This document shows, in pieces, positions 16,857 to 24,499 of a stretch of DNA of 40,753 nt. Source of the DNA: an uncultured Aquimarina sp. (lineage in GTDB: Bacteria > Bacteroidota > Bacteroidia > Flavobacteriales > Flavobacteriaceae); the NCBI GenBank assembly GCA_947498595.1, contig CANMKX010000034.1:1-40753 (forward strand), given 5' to 3'. Each line of letters starts with the position of its first letter. Position 1 is the stretch's first letter. Both the position numbers and the translations under genes were made by a program. The notes below the pieces were generated by a model. The model saw only the letters and a list, made by a program, of their open reading frames with translations. It made no database searches and had not been told where the DNA came from.

Positions 16857-17573
16857 TTATGCTGCACGAGCAACTGTAGGTTTATTCATCAGTACATAGC
16901 CGAGAACTCCAACAACGGCAACACCGCCAAAGAGCATATACATTTTTTGTTGTTGTGCTTTTGCTTTGAGTTCTTTTTCTTCCTTACGTTGCCGTTCTTC
17001 TGCTTTTCGCTGTCGTTCTTTCTCTTCCTTTTCTTCTTTTTCCCTACGACGACGCTCTTCTGCTTCTTGTCTGCGGCGTTGTTCTGCTTGACGTCTTTGC
17101 GCTTCTTTGGCGCGCTGTTGTTGCGCAGCTCTCATTTGCTGCATTCGCATTTGCACATCTTGTTTTGCCGCAGCAGCTTGTTGTGCCGCTGCACGACGAG
17201 CAGCTCGTTTACGTTTTTTACCTCCTACAAGAGAACCTACCAAACCAATAGCCCCTTTGGCAATTGCTCCCCAAAAGGCATCATCGGTGTCGGATTCCAT
17301 ATACCCATCATGTGCTGTATACTCAAGCGCAATCATAGCTCCTCCTTGGGTACGTATGTGCTCTTCTATAAGTTGTTGGAGCTGTGTTAGAAACTTAGGA
17401 GTTCCTTTTTGTAGTTGTGATATCAAAGCTGAAGAGAGGTCGGAAGGTTTTGGACGTACCGTAAATGCAATTCCAAAACCTTGTAAAAGACCCACAACGG
17501 CTTTTGGTTGATGCAGTACCAAATGACTGATCAGATTAATAAATTGGTTGTATTGAGTTTGCGTAGGTTTCAT
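16857..17573 (-). CDS. Charged coiled-coil protein with C-terminal membrane helix
   Basis: The 238-residue product (ATG at 17573; a TTG two codons earlier is possible) has a helical N-terminal domain (about 1-85). A Gly-rich hinge follows (IAKGAIGLVGSLVGGKKRKR), then a long Arg/Glu/Lys/Gln/Ala-rich helix of about 80 residues and a C-terminal membrane helix (FGGVAVVGVLGYVLM). The long charged rod is a low-complexity single helix or coiled coil. The N-terminal domain resembles that of the 17581-18279 product (both have LHxPxA in a helical context and a later IxxLLEEH/LIEEHI segment). Confidence 0.5.
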   Translation of the reverse strand: MKPTQTQYNQFINLISHLVLHQPKAVVGLLQGFGIAFTVRPKPSDLSSALISQLQKGTPKFLTQLQQLIEEHIRTQGGAMIALEYTAHDGYMESDTDDAFWGAIAKGAIGLVGSLVGGKKRKRAARRAAAQQAAAAKQDVQMRMQQMRAAQQQRAKEAQRRQAEQRRRQEAEERRRREKEEKEEKERQRKAEERQRKEEKELKAKAQQQKMYMLFGGVAVVGVLGYVLMNKPTVARAA

Positions 17574-17580
17574 AGGCAAT

Positions 17581-18279
17581 CTATCGTATCATTGTTTTAC
17601 TGTATTCCATTCCAATCAAAAGACCTGCTGCGAATAGTAATATCCCTATAGAAGGATTGGTTAGTATTGAAACTGATGCTGTTGCTGGTTGGGGTAAAGA
17701 GGGGGTAATCGTTGTTTTAGGTGTTTCATTGGCTTTGCGCTGACGCACTTGATGCCATAAAAGTTCTACTTCTTCTGCTAAGCGCGTATTGTGTGGTTGT
17801 TGATTAGAAAGACGCAAACGCTTTTGGTAATAATCTTCTAATTCGGTAGCCGAAAAACGGTTTAATTGTGCTACATAAGCATCTTGTTTTCCTGCATTCT
17901 CGTAGGATATATGTCCACAATCTTTACAAGGCTGAGAAGTTACATAGGTGTCGGAATGACAACTACTACATTTACTGGTTTGTTCGTTTTGTAATTGTAA
18001 TATTGCTTTAGCATCAGGATGTTCTTCTAAAAGCTTTGTGATTACAGGACGTCCTTGTTGACGTACCAATTGCTTGATGGCTGTTACTAGCTGACTGCTT
18101 GTTCTTGGTACAAGCTTCCCATAGGTTCTAAGCAACTGACGAGCAGCGATGGGTTTGTGCAATACCATATATGCAATAGCGGATGGTGGAGAGATAACAT
18201 TCATAAGCAAAGAATTTAAAAGCAACCGCCAAAGTTGTAGAGAAGTAGGTTGTAAAAGGAAAACTTTGACGGTGCTCAT
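17581..18279 (-). CDS. Zinc-ribbon protein with C-terminal membrane helix
   Basis: The 232-residue product (ATG at 18279; a TTG earlier is possible) has an N-terminal helical domain (about 10-95) related in pattern to its downstream neighbour. A CxxC-x12-CxxC zinc ribbon follows at about 106-130 (CSSCHSDTYVTSQPCKDCGH), then a helical middle and a C-terminal hydrophobic helix (about 210-226, IGILLFAAGLLIGM). The four cysteines make metal binding likely. It might be a minor virion protein tied to the membrane. Confidence 0.55.
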   Translation of the reverse strand: MSTVKVFLLQPTSLQLWRLLLNSLLMNVISPPSAIAYMVLHKPIAARQLLRTYGKLVPRTSSQLVTAIKQLVRQQGRPVITKLLEEHPDAKAILQLQNEQTSKCSSCHSDTYVTSQPCKDCGHISYENAGKQDAYVAQLNRFSATELEDYYQKRLRLSNQQPHNTRLAEEVELLWHQVRQRKANETPKTTITPSLPQPATASVSILTNPSIGILLFAAGLLIGMEYSKTMIR

Positions 18280-18321
18280 AAGGATCAAAAAACGAGAAAT
18301 TAGAAATCTATTTTTTAGTAT

Positions 18322-19272
18322 TTAACGGAGTCTTCTGCGATAGCGGGATCGATAACTGCTAGGATAGCGACGGCTTAGACGACGTGGAGAACGACTGTGA
18401 TATTTTGAGCGGCGTAATCTTCTAGGACGTCTACGACGCATTCCTAAAGCAGAGGGACGTCGCCTACGAATTAAGTCAATTTGAGGAAGCCCAGTAGTTC
18501 TTGGAACTCTAGAGAGTTCGGCTACATTGTTACCCCGTAATACGTTCCCCATATTAGCGCGTGCCTTAATGGTAAAGGTAAATACTGCTGTCGTTCCTCC
18601 ATTGATAAGCACTCTAAGAGAGTCTTGTCCTGTTACTTCCATTTCAAAATTATCATCATCGATCAGTGATTGTGTGAAATTCTGAGGAGAGGTAGCATTA
18701 CGAGGTTGATAAACACGAACGGTATTGCTTCCAGAGGCTGTACGGCGCGTGATTTTTAAAACATTATCAAACTGTAAAGCATTGCTTACGGAGTATTTCA
18801 TTCCTGCAATCTTGAAGGGATTGGCTTTGGATTCTTCTCGTACTTCTTTATGGCTAGATTCTTCAACATCTACACTAACTCCATTGGGTTGAGTAGCATC
18901 TTGATTTCCTCCAAAGATAATTGCTTCGGTAGCATTGTCAGAAGTGTTTTTAACCACCACTGTTAAGGTACGATCATTGGGATCTATACGTCCTACTGAG
19001 GTCATACGATAGGCATCGTATTGCTCGTCCATTGCTCCAATATAACCGTCTTCCTCGTAATCATCGTCTTCATAATCGTCATAGTCCTCATAATCTTCCA
19101 GCTCATCCTCATAGCTGTCATAAGCATCTTCATTACCTTCAAATCCAGCATCCATATCTTCATCATCATCATCATACGGATCGGGATCATAGCTATCATA
19201 AGCATCGTTAAAATCATCAAAACGATCTTCTGCATCGTCTTGATAACGCATTAATTCGTCATTGTAGTTCAT
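18322..19272 (-). CDS. Acidic-headed, Arg-tailed beta protein, candidate capsid protein
   Basis: In this 316-residue protein, residues 1-80 are extremely acidic and Tyr-rich (DPYDDDDEDMDAG, YEDYDDYEDDDYEED). Residues 95-240 are a beta-rich domain (LTVVVKNTSDNATEAIIFGG, then NPFKIAGMKYSV, SPQNFTQSLI, FTFTIKARAN). Residues 268-316 are protamine-like (RRPRRLRRSK, YRSRYRRRLR). The middle domain matches the two halves flanking the propeller in the 581-residue protein. There is no membrane helix or signal peptide. A role as the small major capsid protein, with the basic tail facing the genome, is an inference. It is the second gene of the block and could therefore be strongly expressed. Confidence 0.6.
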   Translation of the reverse strand: MNYNDELMRYQDDAEDRFDDFNDAYDSYDPDPYDDDDEDMDAGFEGNEDAYDSYEDELEDYEDYDDYEDDDYEEDGYIGAMDEQYDAYRMTSVGRIDPNDRTLTVVVKNTSDNATEAIIFGGNQDATQPNGVSVDVEESSHKEVREESKANPFKIAGMKYSVSNALQFDNVLKITRRTASGSNTVRVYQPRNATSPQNFTQSLIDDDNFEMEVTGQDSLRVLINGGTTAVFTFTIKARANMGNVLRGNNVAELSRVPRTTGLPQIDLIRRRRPSALGMRRRRPRRLRRSKYHSRSPRRLSRRYPSSYRSRYRRRLR

Positions 19273-19282
19273 AGGTTAAATA

Positions 19283-19459
19283 TTAAGCAGGTTTTGCTGT
19301 AGCTTTGGCGAGTTTCGCTTTTGTTGCAGCTTCTTTTTTTGATGCTTTACGCTTTTCTACCATTGGAGCAATCACTAGTGTTCCTAGCAATGCACCTCCA
19401 AGAAGCGCGCCTCCAATCCAAGCAATGGGCATCCATGGTATTTTTTGAGCTGTTGCCAT
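19283..19459 (-). CDS. 58-residue single-helix membrane protein
   Basis: The ATG is at 19457-19459 and the TAA at 19283-19285. The product begins MATAQKIPWMPIAWIGGALL, continues with a Gly/Leu/Ala helix to about 33 and ends in a Lys/Ala-rich tail (KRKASKKEAATKAKLAKATA). It is the first gene of the structural block, 10 bases before the candidate capsid gene. It could be an abundant small membrane protein of a virion, by analogy with other membrane phages. Confidence 0.6.
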   Translation of the reverse strand: MATAQKIPWMPIAWIGGALLGGALLGTLVIAPMVEKRKASKKEAATKAKLAKATAKPA

Positions 19460-19735
19460 AACAACGAGTCTTTAGGGTTATACAATTCAGGAATGAGTTC
19501 CTTGACAGCTAAATTCAGAAGAAAAATGAGAGTTCCTACGTTACTTTTTTGCACCCCTATGAATGTGTTTTTCAGCCACCTATTGATATGAAGTAACTTA
19601 TGTGTAAAAACTGATTCGTATGTTTTTATGGGAATTTGAAGGAGTCAAAGCAAATTATGAAGACAACGAGCTTTATTGTATTTTGAACCCGTAAACAAAT
19701 AGAATAACCTATTCTATTAAACGCAATTACATTTT
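19460..19735. promoter_or_regulatory. Leader region of the structural block, with two inverted repeats
   Basis: This non-coding stretch must hold the promoter for the 20-gene minus-strand block. I found no good TTTG/TAnnTTTG match. It contains the inverted repeats AGGAA-4-TTCCT (19489-19502, 30 bases before the first ATG) and ATAGAATA-3-TATTCTAT (19699-19717). Either could be an operator, but this is a guess. No other gene is visible here. Confidence 0.35.
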
Positions 19736-19765
19736 AAAAAAGAGCATTTTTACATGCTCTTTTTA
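19736..19765. terminator. Bidirectional intrinsic terminator
   Basis: AAAAAGAGCAT and ATGCTCTTTTT form an 11-base stem with a 6-base loop, flanked by A and T runs. It lies 10 bases past the stop codon of the 89-residue gene on the minus strand and would insulate the structural block from the island. Confidence 0.8.
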
Positions 19766-19775
19766 TTTACGTATG

Positions 19776-20045
19776 CTAATTTTCAATTACGACATCATAC
19801 GTATCCAATTGTAATGCGTAATAAACAGTTTTAACACCACTGTCTCTTTTAGCTTTTGCGATATCATTTTTCATTGTAGAAATAGCATTATTTCTACTAA
19901 CGCCATCTTTAAAAGAAACTTTCCAAGAAGTATTTAGATTTGGAATTTTTGACCAATCTTCTTCTTTTAATACTTTGTAAAAATCGTCTCTTTCTTGTGA
20001 AGTTGCCTTTGGTAAATCAAGTGTAACTAATGCTTTGTAGCCCAT
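19776..20045 (-). CDS. Small alpha/beta protein of unknown function
   Basis: The 89-residue product reads YKALVTLDLPKATSQERDDF, then LKEEDWSKIPNLNTSWKVSF, and ends YYALQLDTYDVVIE. The strand-helix-strand layout suggests a compact ferredoxin-like fold. I recall similar small proteins in Bacteroidota but not their function. It has its own terminator and looks like a single-gene unit within the AT-rich island, not a part of the structural operon. Between 20046 and 20217 I see nothing more. Confidence 0.6.
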   Translation of the reverse strand: MGYKALVTLDLPKATSQERDDFYKVLKEEDWSKIPNLNTSWKVSFKDGVSRNNAISTMKNDIAKAKRDSGVKTVYYALQLDTYDVVIEN

Positions 20046-20217
20046 ATATATGTAGTTTTATAATTATTATGAATCCTAAAACTAGGCTCTAAAAACGCTT
20101 GATACAAGGAATCTAATCATTACTTTGTAAAAATGGTCGGATGTGATGAGCTAAGGTATTTTTAAATTCATTAATTCTGATGAGTTCTCTTTAATAGCGT
20201 ATCTAGTTAGTCGATTC

Positions 20218-20499
20218 TTAGAAATCCCCATACATATGACTGATACAAGTACCACATACTACTCTTCCTAAATCAGCACATTCTTTTCTAATTTCTTGCT
20301 CACTCAAGCACTTTAAACCTTTTTTTGACTTAGTTTTTTTAAGTTTAATTTTATTGCAAAGAGATTCCTTTTTAAATGTAAGTTTAGGAGAATCTTGATT
20401 TGGACAATCTTCTTCTTTTTTAGTTTGAAAAATATGATACTGTTCAGTATCTTTTTTAGTTATAAATTTATTAACTCTGTATTTAATTTCTTTAGACAT
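20218..20499 (-). CDS. Small Cys-tailed protein, paralog 2
   Basis: The 93-residue product starts at the ATG 20497-20499 (MSKEIKYRVNKFITKKDTEQ), one base after the stop of the preceding paralog. An earlier in-frame start exists but would overlap the upstream gene. The middle is Lys-rich, and the C-terminus reads ECADLGRVVCGTCISHMYGD. The same C-terminal motif is nearly identical in the neighbouring gene while the rest has diverged. This suggests the tail is the functional part, for example for metal binding or partner recognition. I cannot name a family. Confidence 0.55.
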   Translation of the reverse strand: MSKEIKYRVNKFITKKDTEQYHIFQTKKEEDCPNQDSPKLTFKKESLCNKIKLKKTKSKKGLKCLSEQEIRKECADLGRVVCGTCISHMYGDF

Positions 20500-20500
20500 A

Positions 20501-20794
20501 TTATTTATTATTAAAATTACCATATAGATGACTGATACAAGTACCACATATTACTCTTCCTAAATCAGCGCATTTCTCCCTAGTTTGTTTTTCATTTAAG
20601 GTCAAGAAAGCGTCAATTTCATTAAAATATAATTGAATAGAATGCTCTGTATTTTCAGGATTGCAGATCATTTTATAATTCATTCTCGATTTTAAATAAT
20701 CAACTAGAGTACTATTATTTATTGTCTGATTTGTATAGATATGATATTGTTTCGTTTTTTTATTTTTTACGATATGATAAGTGTTATTCTCCAT
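20501..20794 (-). CDS. Small Cys-tailed protein, paralog 1
   Basis: The 97-residue product begins with a segment (HIVKNKKTKQYHIYTNQT) that also resembles the start of its paralog (NKFITKKDTEQYHIFQTK) and ends CADLGRVICGTCISHLYGNF. The two genes are clearly a tandem duplication. Cys residues are at the same three places in the tail. It follows a good Bacteroidota-type promoter and is the first of a two-gene unit. No signal peptide or membrane helix is seen. A role in host takeover, immunity or signalling would be guesswork. Confidence 0.6.
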   Translation of the reverse strand: MENNTYHIVKNKKTKQYHIYTNQTINNSTLVDYLKSRMNYKMICNPENTEHSIQLYFNEIDAFLTLNEKQTREKCADLGRVICGTCISHLYGNFNNK

Positions 20795-20814
20795 GTATTT
20801 TTTAAAGATTTAAT

Positions 20815-20846
20815 TAAACCTAATCTTTTTTTTGATACATGTCAAA
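20815..20846 (-). promoter_or_regulatory. Bacteroidota-type promoter for the Cys-tailed pair
   Basis: Reading the minus strand, TTTG (20846-20843) is followed after 20 bases by TAGGTTTA (20822-20815), one mismatch from the TAnnTTTG consensus. The ATG of the first gene is about 20 bases further on. Confidence 0.6.
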
Positions 20847-20914
20847 AACATTTGAGTTTAACTGTAAAAAAGGCGTATTTCCCATATATATATTATGGTT
20901 AAACAACGGTATTA

Positions 20915-21520
20915 TTATTCATTTTCACTATTTTCCTTTAGTAAGTTTTTTAAATATTTTGCCTTATTGATAGAATTAATAGGAGAAATTAAGAGATAGA
21001 TTAAGATAGAACTTATAAAAGAGATCATAAATAATATTATTAGTTGATTCACAATAGGAAATATATCTTGAGCAATATAACTAATAGAAAGAATTAAAAG
21101 GATAGCACTGATAAAGATACTTAATGCTAAAATGGAATTTCGCTTATATTTCTTTTCTTCTTTAGGTGATATGAAAACCGTAATTCCTTCTGTATCTTTA
21201 ATATTCAAATGAGGTAATGCCTTATTTATAGTGATCCATTTACCTTTACAACCTAGTTTATCCTTAAAAGTTTGAAGTTTGAATATTGTATTATAATTAG
21301 TTTCTATTCCTGTTCGTATAAAAAAATAATATTCTGCTAAATCTTTTTTCATAAAATCATCCACAAAAAGATTTTCACAATTATTTTTAAATAGATCGAA
21401 GTTATCTATCCCTTTATGATTTGATTTAGTATTCCATTTCTGAAAAATATAAATTACTATAGGGGGAATTATAGCTGAAATGATTTTAATGAAAATTTCA
21501 ATAAGATTTTTATGTAGCAT
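20915..21520 (-). CDS. Membrane protein of unknown function
   Basis: The product is about 201 residues from the ATG at 21520 (MLHKNLIEIFIKIISAIIPP); an earlier ATG at 21625 would add an unlikely hydrophobic extension. It has one N-terminal helix (about 5-25), a soluble stretch of about 90 residues, and two adjacent helices (about 118-140 and 147-170). The C-terminal tail is charged. The topology resembles small two-domain membrane effectors, but I recognise no family. It is divergent from the plus-strand gene at 21737 with a shared upstream region. Confidence 0.45.
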   Translation of the reverse strand: MLHKNLIEIFIKIISAIIPPIVIYIFQKWNTKSNHKGIDNFDLFKNNCENLFVDDFMKKDLAEYYFFIRTGIETNYNTIFKLQTFKDKLGCKGKWITINKALPHLNIKDTEGITVFISPKEEKKYKRNSILALSIFISAILLILSISYIAQDIFPIVNQLIILFMISFISSILIYLLISPINSINKAKYLKNLLKENSENE

Positions 21521-21706
21521 ATAGAATACGGTTTTGATTATAATATATATGAAGTGATTTCCATTATTTGTTACAGAAAATAAATTAAATAATGCTTTTT
21601 CATGGAAAAAATGCGGAAAGAACATAGGGGTTTTATTAAAAAACCATTGAATATAGAATTCTATTTTTGATTATAAATACCTTATAAAAAATCTAAACAG
21701 ATTATA

Positions 21707-21714
21707 TACTTTTG
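21707..21714 (+). promoter_or_regulatory. Minus-7 promoter element of the plus-strand island gene
   Basis: TACTTTTG matches the Bacteroidota TAnnTTTG element exactly and lies 22 bases before the ATG at 21737. No TTTG is found at the best upstream distance, so it may be a weak or regulated promoter. Confidence 0.45.
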
Positions 21715-21736
21715 TCAGTATTTAAAGAATCAAATT

Positions 21737-22672
21737 ATGTCACATAAAAATTTTAACAAGCTTTTTGAAATTTATCATAAAAATATAGTTCCTCCTATTT
21801 ATAATTCATCTCAATCAGAACTAATAAATAAATTACAAAATGATTCTTTAAAGCTAACTATACCATTAAAAACACAACCTCAAATCTCAAGTGGAATTTA
21901 TAATGCTCTTGAAAAGAACACTCAATATAGAAAGGAAATAAATAAGAAAGTTTCTAAACCCGCTAAACTTATTCTAAAAAACATTAATGCTTCTTTAAAT
22001 GTATTGCATAATAGTGTTTTTTTTAGAATATTCCGTATATGTGAAGAATCAAGAACGCAATTCGAAAATAATCCTGAAATACAATTTATATCAACTTCTA
22101 AACTAGAAGAGGGTATTTCTTATACAAAAGAAGAATTTAAATTAAAATTAACAAACTATTTAGAAGATGATGAGATCTATAGAAAAGAGCAAATATTAAA
22201 CAAAAATCTAAAACCACTGTTAATTAAATTTGATCTTGAAAAATTATGGGATGGTGCAAACCATGCTTTAAAAGATATAAATAATCCTGATAGACTAAGG
22301 CATTGTTTAGTTTCTCTTAGAACTATTTATGAATATATAATTAAAGAGAAAATAATCCCTCTTGAAGAAGATTTAGGAAGTATTGAAGGTTTTAAAAGGT
22401 TTAAGCGAGGTAAGAAAAAATTAAGAAGTCAAGATATCCCTAGAATAGAGAAATTAAAGCATTTTATCGAAAAATTTCAATTTGGAATTTTAGAAGAATT
22501 CACGTCTACTGATATTGAATATATTAGTACTTGTTATTCTGTTTTATGTAATATACATCAACCAGATGTAGGACTTACAGAACAACAAATGAAGAGTCTT
22601 AAAATTAGAACAGGAATCATGTTTTGGTTTTTATTAGCTTTAATCGATCTTCTAGAAAAAGACGTTGAATAA
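21737..22672 (+). CDS. Unknown protein, possible defence-related helical protein
   Basis: This 311-residue product is mostly helical and Lys-rich, and it is the only plus-strand gene between 8280 and 35275. A segment near 170-200 (LWDGANHALKDINNPDRLRH, then LVSLRTIYEYIIKE) resembles a segment seen in pPIWI-associated nucleases and abortive-infection proteins (GA..AL....PD..RH..NS.RE...). The match is from memory and weak, and no catalytic motif is clear. Its own promoter and terminator and its AT-rich composition mark it as a separate cargo gene, plausible as an immunity factor of the element. Confidence 0.4.
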   Translation: MSHKNFNKLFEIYHKNIVPPIYNSSQSELINKLQNDSLKLTIPLKTQPQISSGIYNALEKNTQYRKEINKKVSKPAKLILKNINASLNVLHNSVFFRIFRICEESRTQFENNPEIQFISTSKLEEGISYTKEEFKLKLTNYLEDDEIYRKEQILNKNLKPLLIKFDLEKLWDGANHALKDINNPDRLRHCLVSLRTIYEYIIKEKIIPLEEDLGSIEGFKRFKRGKKKLRSQDIPRIEKLKHFIEKFQFGILEEFTSTDIEYISTCYSVLCNIHQPDVGLTEQQMKSLKIRTGIMFWFLLALIDLLEKDVE

Positions 22673-22680
22673 TAATTTAT

Positions 22681-22717
22681 AAAAAACATCATTCTCTTAA
22701 AAAGAATGACATTTTTT
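22681..22717. terminator. Convergent terminator
   Basis: TCATTCT and AGAATGA (22689-22695 and 22703-22709) form a stem, extended outward by A and T runs on both sides. It sits between the plus-strand island gene and the end of the minus-strand replication block and should stop transcription from both. Confidence 0.75.
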
Positions 22718-22724
22718 AGATGTT

Positions 22725-23642
22725 TTATAGAGGCATTGCAATTCCCAGACTATGATATTCCAAATAATCCTGAATCAATTTTAGTAGTACCGCATTGCGA
22801 TTGGGATATACAGGATTGCCATGAAAATCCTGTTCATTGAGTAGCAATCGAATTCGTTTTCCTTCTTCCTGATCGATATAGCGCTTACAAGCTCGTATAA
22901 AAGCAGCCCTACTGCATCCTACCAGTTTCTGTTCTCGCATGTTCACATAGACAAAAAAGCTTTTATGCTTGCGATACTCATCCTGTTCTAATTGTCCTTG
23001 ATGGTAAGCAGTTGTAGCCATTCGGTATTGCTCTTCTACAATTAATTGCGCCATACGTACAAGAGGATACTTAGGAATTCGCTCTTTGTATCGGGTTACA
23101 TCATCTACTTGATGATGCAAGCGTAACCAAGTACAGTTTTGCCATTCACTTGTGGTAACTTTTGCAATAGACTGATGGGTTAACAGCACATCAATCCCTT
23201 TATGACGTACAGTACACAATGCCCCAATCATGGCTTGTCCTTTAGCTCCAGACATATAATGATCGATATCGTCTAATACCAAAAGTCCGTTGGTAAAATG
23301 TTTTAGCATTACACTCACTACTTCTTTTTTTGCATCGTCGTCCATAGGAGTACCATCCGCAAGAAAAGGACGTACTCTACGAGCAGCAATTTGTTGGAGT
23401 TTTGGAATGTATTTTGGAGCTACCGAGGTAAATTCTGGATAATCATCATCATTGGTGTCAAACGCTAGTACTTTACGCGCTGCTTTGTGTAGGTCCCCTT
23501 GCAAATAACGTTTAATCTCTTGTTTATTCCTATAGGTTTTACCAACTCCCGTTTCTCCACAAACCAGCATTAACATAGGCTGACGAGGACTGTTTGTTTT
23601 TGGACTTACAGAAGCTGTTTTTTTCTTTTTTTGTTTAGTCAT
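22725..23642 (-). CDS. P-loop ATPase, candidate genome-packaging ATPase
   Basis: The 305-residue protein has Walker A GETGVGKT at 29-36 and Walker B GLLVLDDID at about 119-127. A sensor-type strand follows (RHKGIDVLLTHQSIAKV, Gln157), which is the layout of HerA/FtsK-superfamily packaging ATPases of membrane-containing viruses (A32-like). The C-terminal 100 residues are helical and basic. It overlaps the upstream gene by 8 bases and is the last of the 12-gene block. Alternatives are a Zot-like assembly ATPase or an IstB-type helper. The phrase RHKGID followed by a polar TxQS is the main reason for the packaging call. Confidence 0.6.
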   Translation of the reverse strand: MTKQKKKKTASVSPKTNSPRQPMLMLVCGETGVGKTYRNKQEIKRYLQGDLHKAARKVLAFDTNDDDYPEFTSVAPKYIPKLQQIAARRVRPFLADGTPMDDDAKKEVVSVMLKHFTNGLLVLDDIDHYMSGAKGQAMIGALCTVRHKGIDVLLTHQSIAKVTTSEWQNCTWLRLHHQVDDVTRYKERIPKYPLVRMAQLIVEEQYRMATTAYHQGQLEQDEYRKHKSFFVYVNMREQKLVGCSRAAFIRACKRYIDQEEGKRIRLLLNEQDFHGNPVYPNRNAVLLKLIQDYLEYHSLGIAMPL

Positions 23643-24486
23643 ACGGTTCCATATTTATCAGTTCGGCATCCATATAAGGAGGCTCAGGAATGTCTTGTGT
23701 TTCCAAGGGGATTTCCTCTTGTTCATATGCTGTTGCTGCTTGTTCTTCAGGGAATATTGTCTCAGGAGTTTGCTTGGTTTCTTCCGCAGCTTTCTTTTGT
23801 TCTAAGACAATCTCTCGGATACTCTCTAATAAAATTTTATTTTCTGCTTTGATTTGTAAAAGTACCTGTGCTTTTTTCGCTACAATAGATAAGACCGCCC
23901 CCATTAATTGTTGTTGCGGGGTTAGTTTTTTTGCTTTTTCTTGTAAAACATCTACGATCAAGGGTTTTAATAACGCTTTGTCTTCTTTGTCTAATTTGAC
24001 CTTTTCGACATTTTTATCGTTTTGCTCATCAATCATCTCTAGGACTTCTTGATAGGCATAAAAGCTTTCATCTTTTTTTAGGGTTACAAGATAACGTCCA
24101 CCAACCCCTAAAATATTATTACTCATTCCCAGAATAGTCTCTGCGGTTTGCTTAGCAGCGGTTTTGGATAACGGAGGTTCTGTATCAGAAAGAGGTTCTT
24201 TTTTTGATGCATCAGCCGCCGTATCTATTTCTTGTGGAGGCGCATCCCAAGGGGGGCTTTCTGTAGCAAATTCAGGAGTCACAGGAGTTTGTTCATTGAG
24301 AGTTTCGGTATTTTTTGTCCGTGTTTGTGGCTTCCATACATTCCAATCTTCTTTGGATTGCTGGCTGTGACTATGAACAGTTTGATTTAGAGGACTCGCT
24401 GCGACTTCTGGAGGTGTTTCAAAATCGATATGCTGTTCTTTTTGAGTTAAGGCTTGTTCTACTTCTTCTAATAAGGGGGATTTCAT
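23635..24486 (-). CDS. Acidic, Pro/Glu-rich coiled-coil protein
   Basis: The 283-residue protein has disordered Pro/Glu/Thr-rich ends and a helical core (about 110-235) that includes RYLVTLKKDESFYAYQEVLE and a long LLQIKAENKILLESIREIVL helix. The start ATG is at 24486. The 8-base overlap with the ATPase suggests the two work together, for example as an adaptor for the ATPase. No family is recognised. Confidence 0.5.
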   Translation of the reverse strand: MKSPLLEEVEQALTQKEQHIDFETPPEVAASPLNQTVHSHSQQSKEDWNVWKPQTRTKNTETLNEQTPVTPEFATESPPWDAPPQEIDTAADASKKEPLSDTEPPLSKTAAKQTAETILGMSNNILGVGGRYLVTLKKDESFYAYQEVLEMIDEQNDKNVEKVKLDKEDKALLKPLIVDVLQEKAKKLTPQQQLMGAVLSIVAKKAQVLLQIKAENKILLESIREIVLEQKKAAEETKQTPETIFPEEQAATAYEQEEIPLETQDIPEPPYMDAELINMEPYD

Positions 24487-24499
24487 GATAAAAAGGAAA

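Noticed and set aside
8280..19459. Contractile injection or tail-like particle
   Set aside because: No sheath, tube, baseplate or tape-measure proteins are recognisable; the proteins are small membrane and beta-rich ones.
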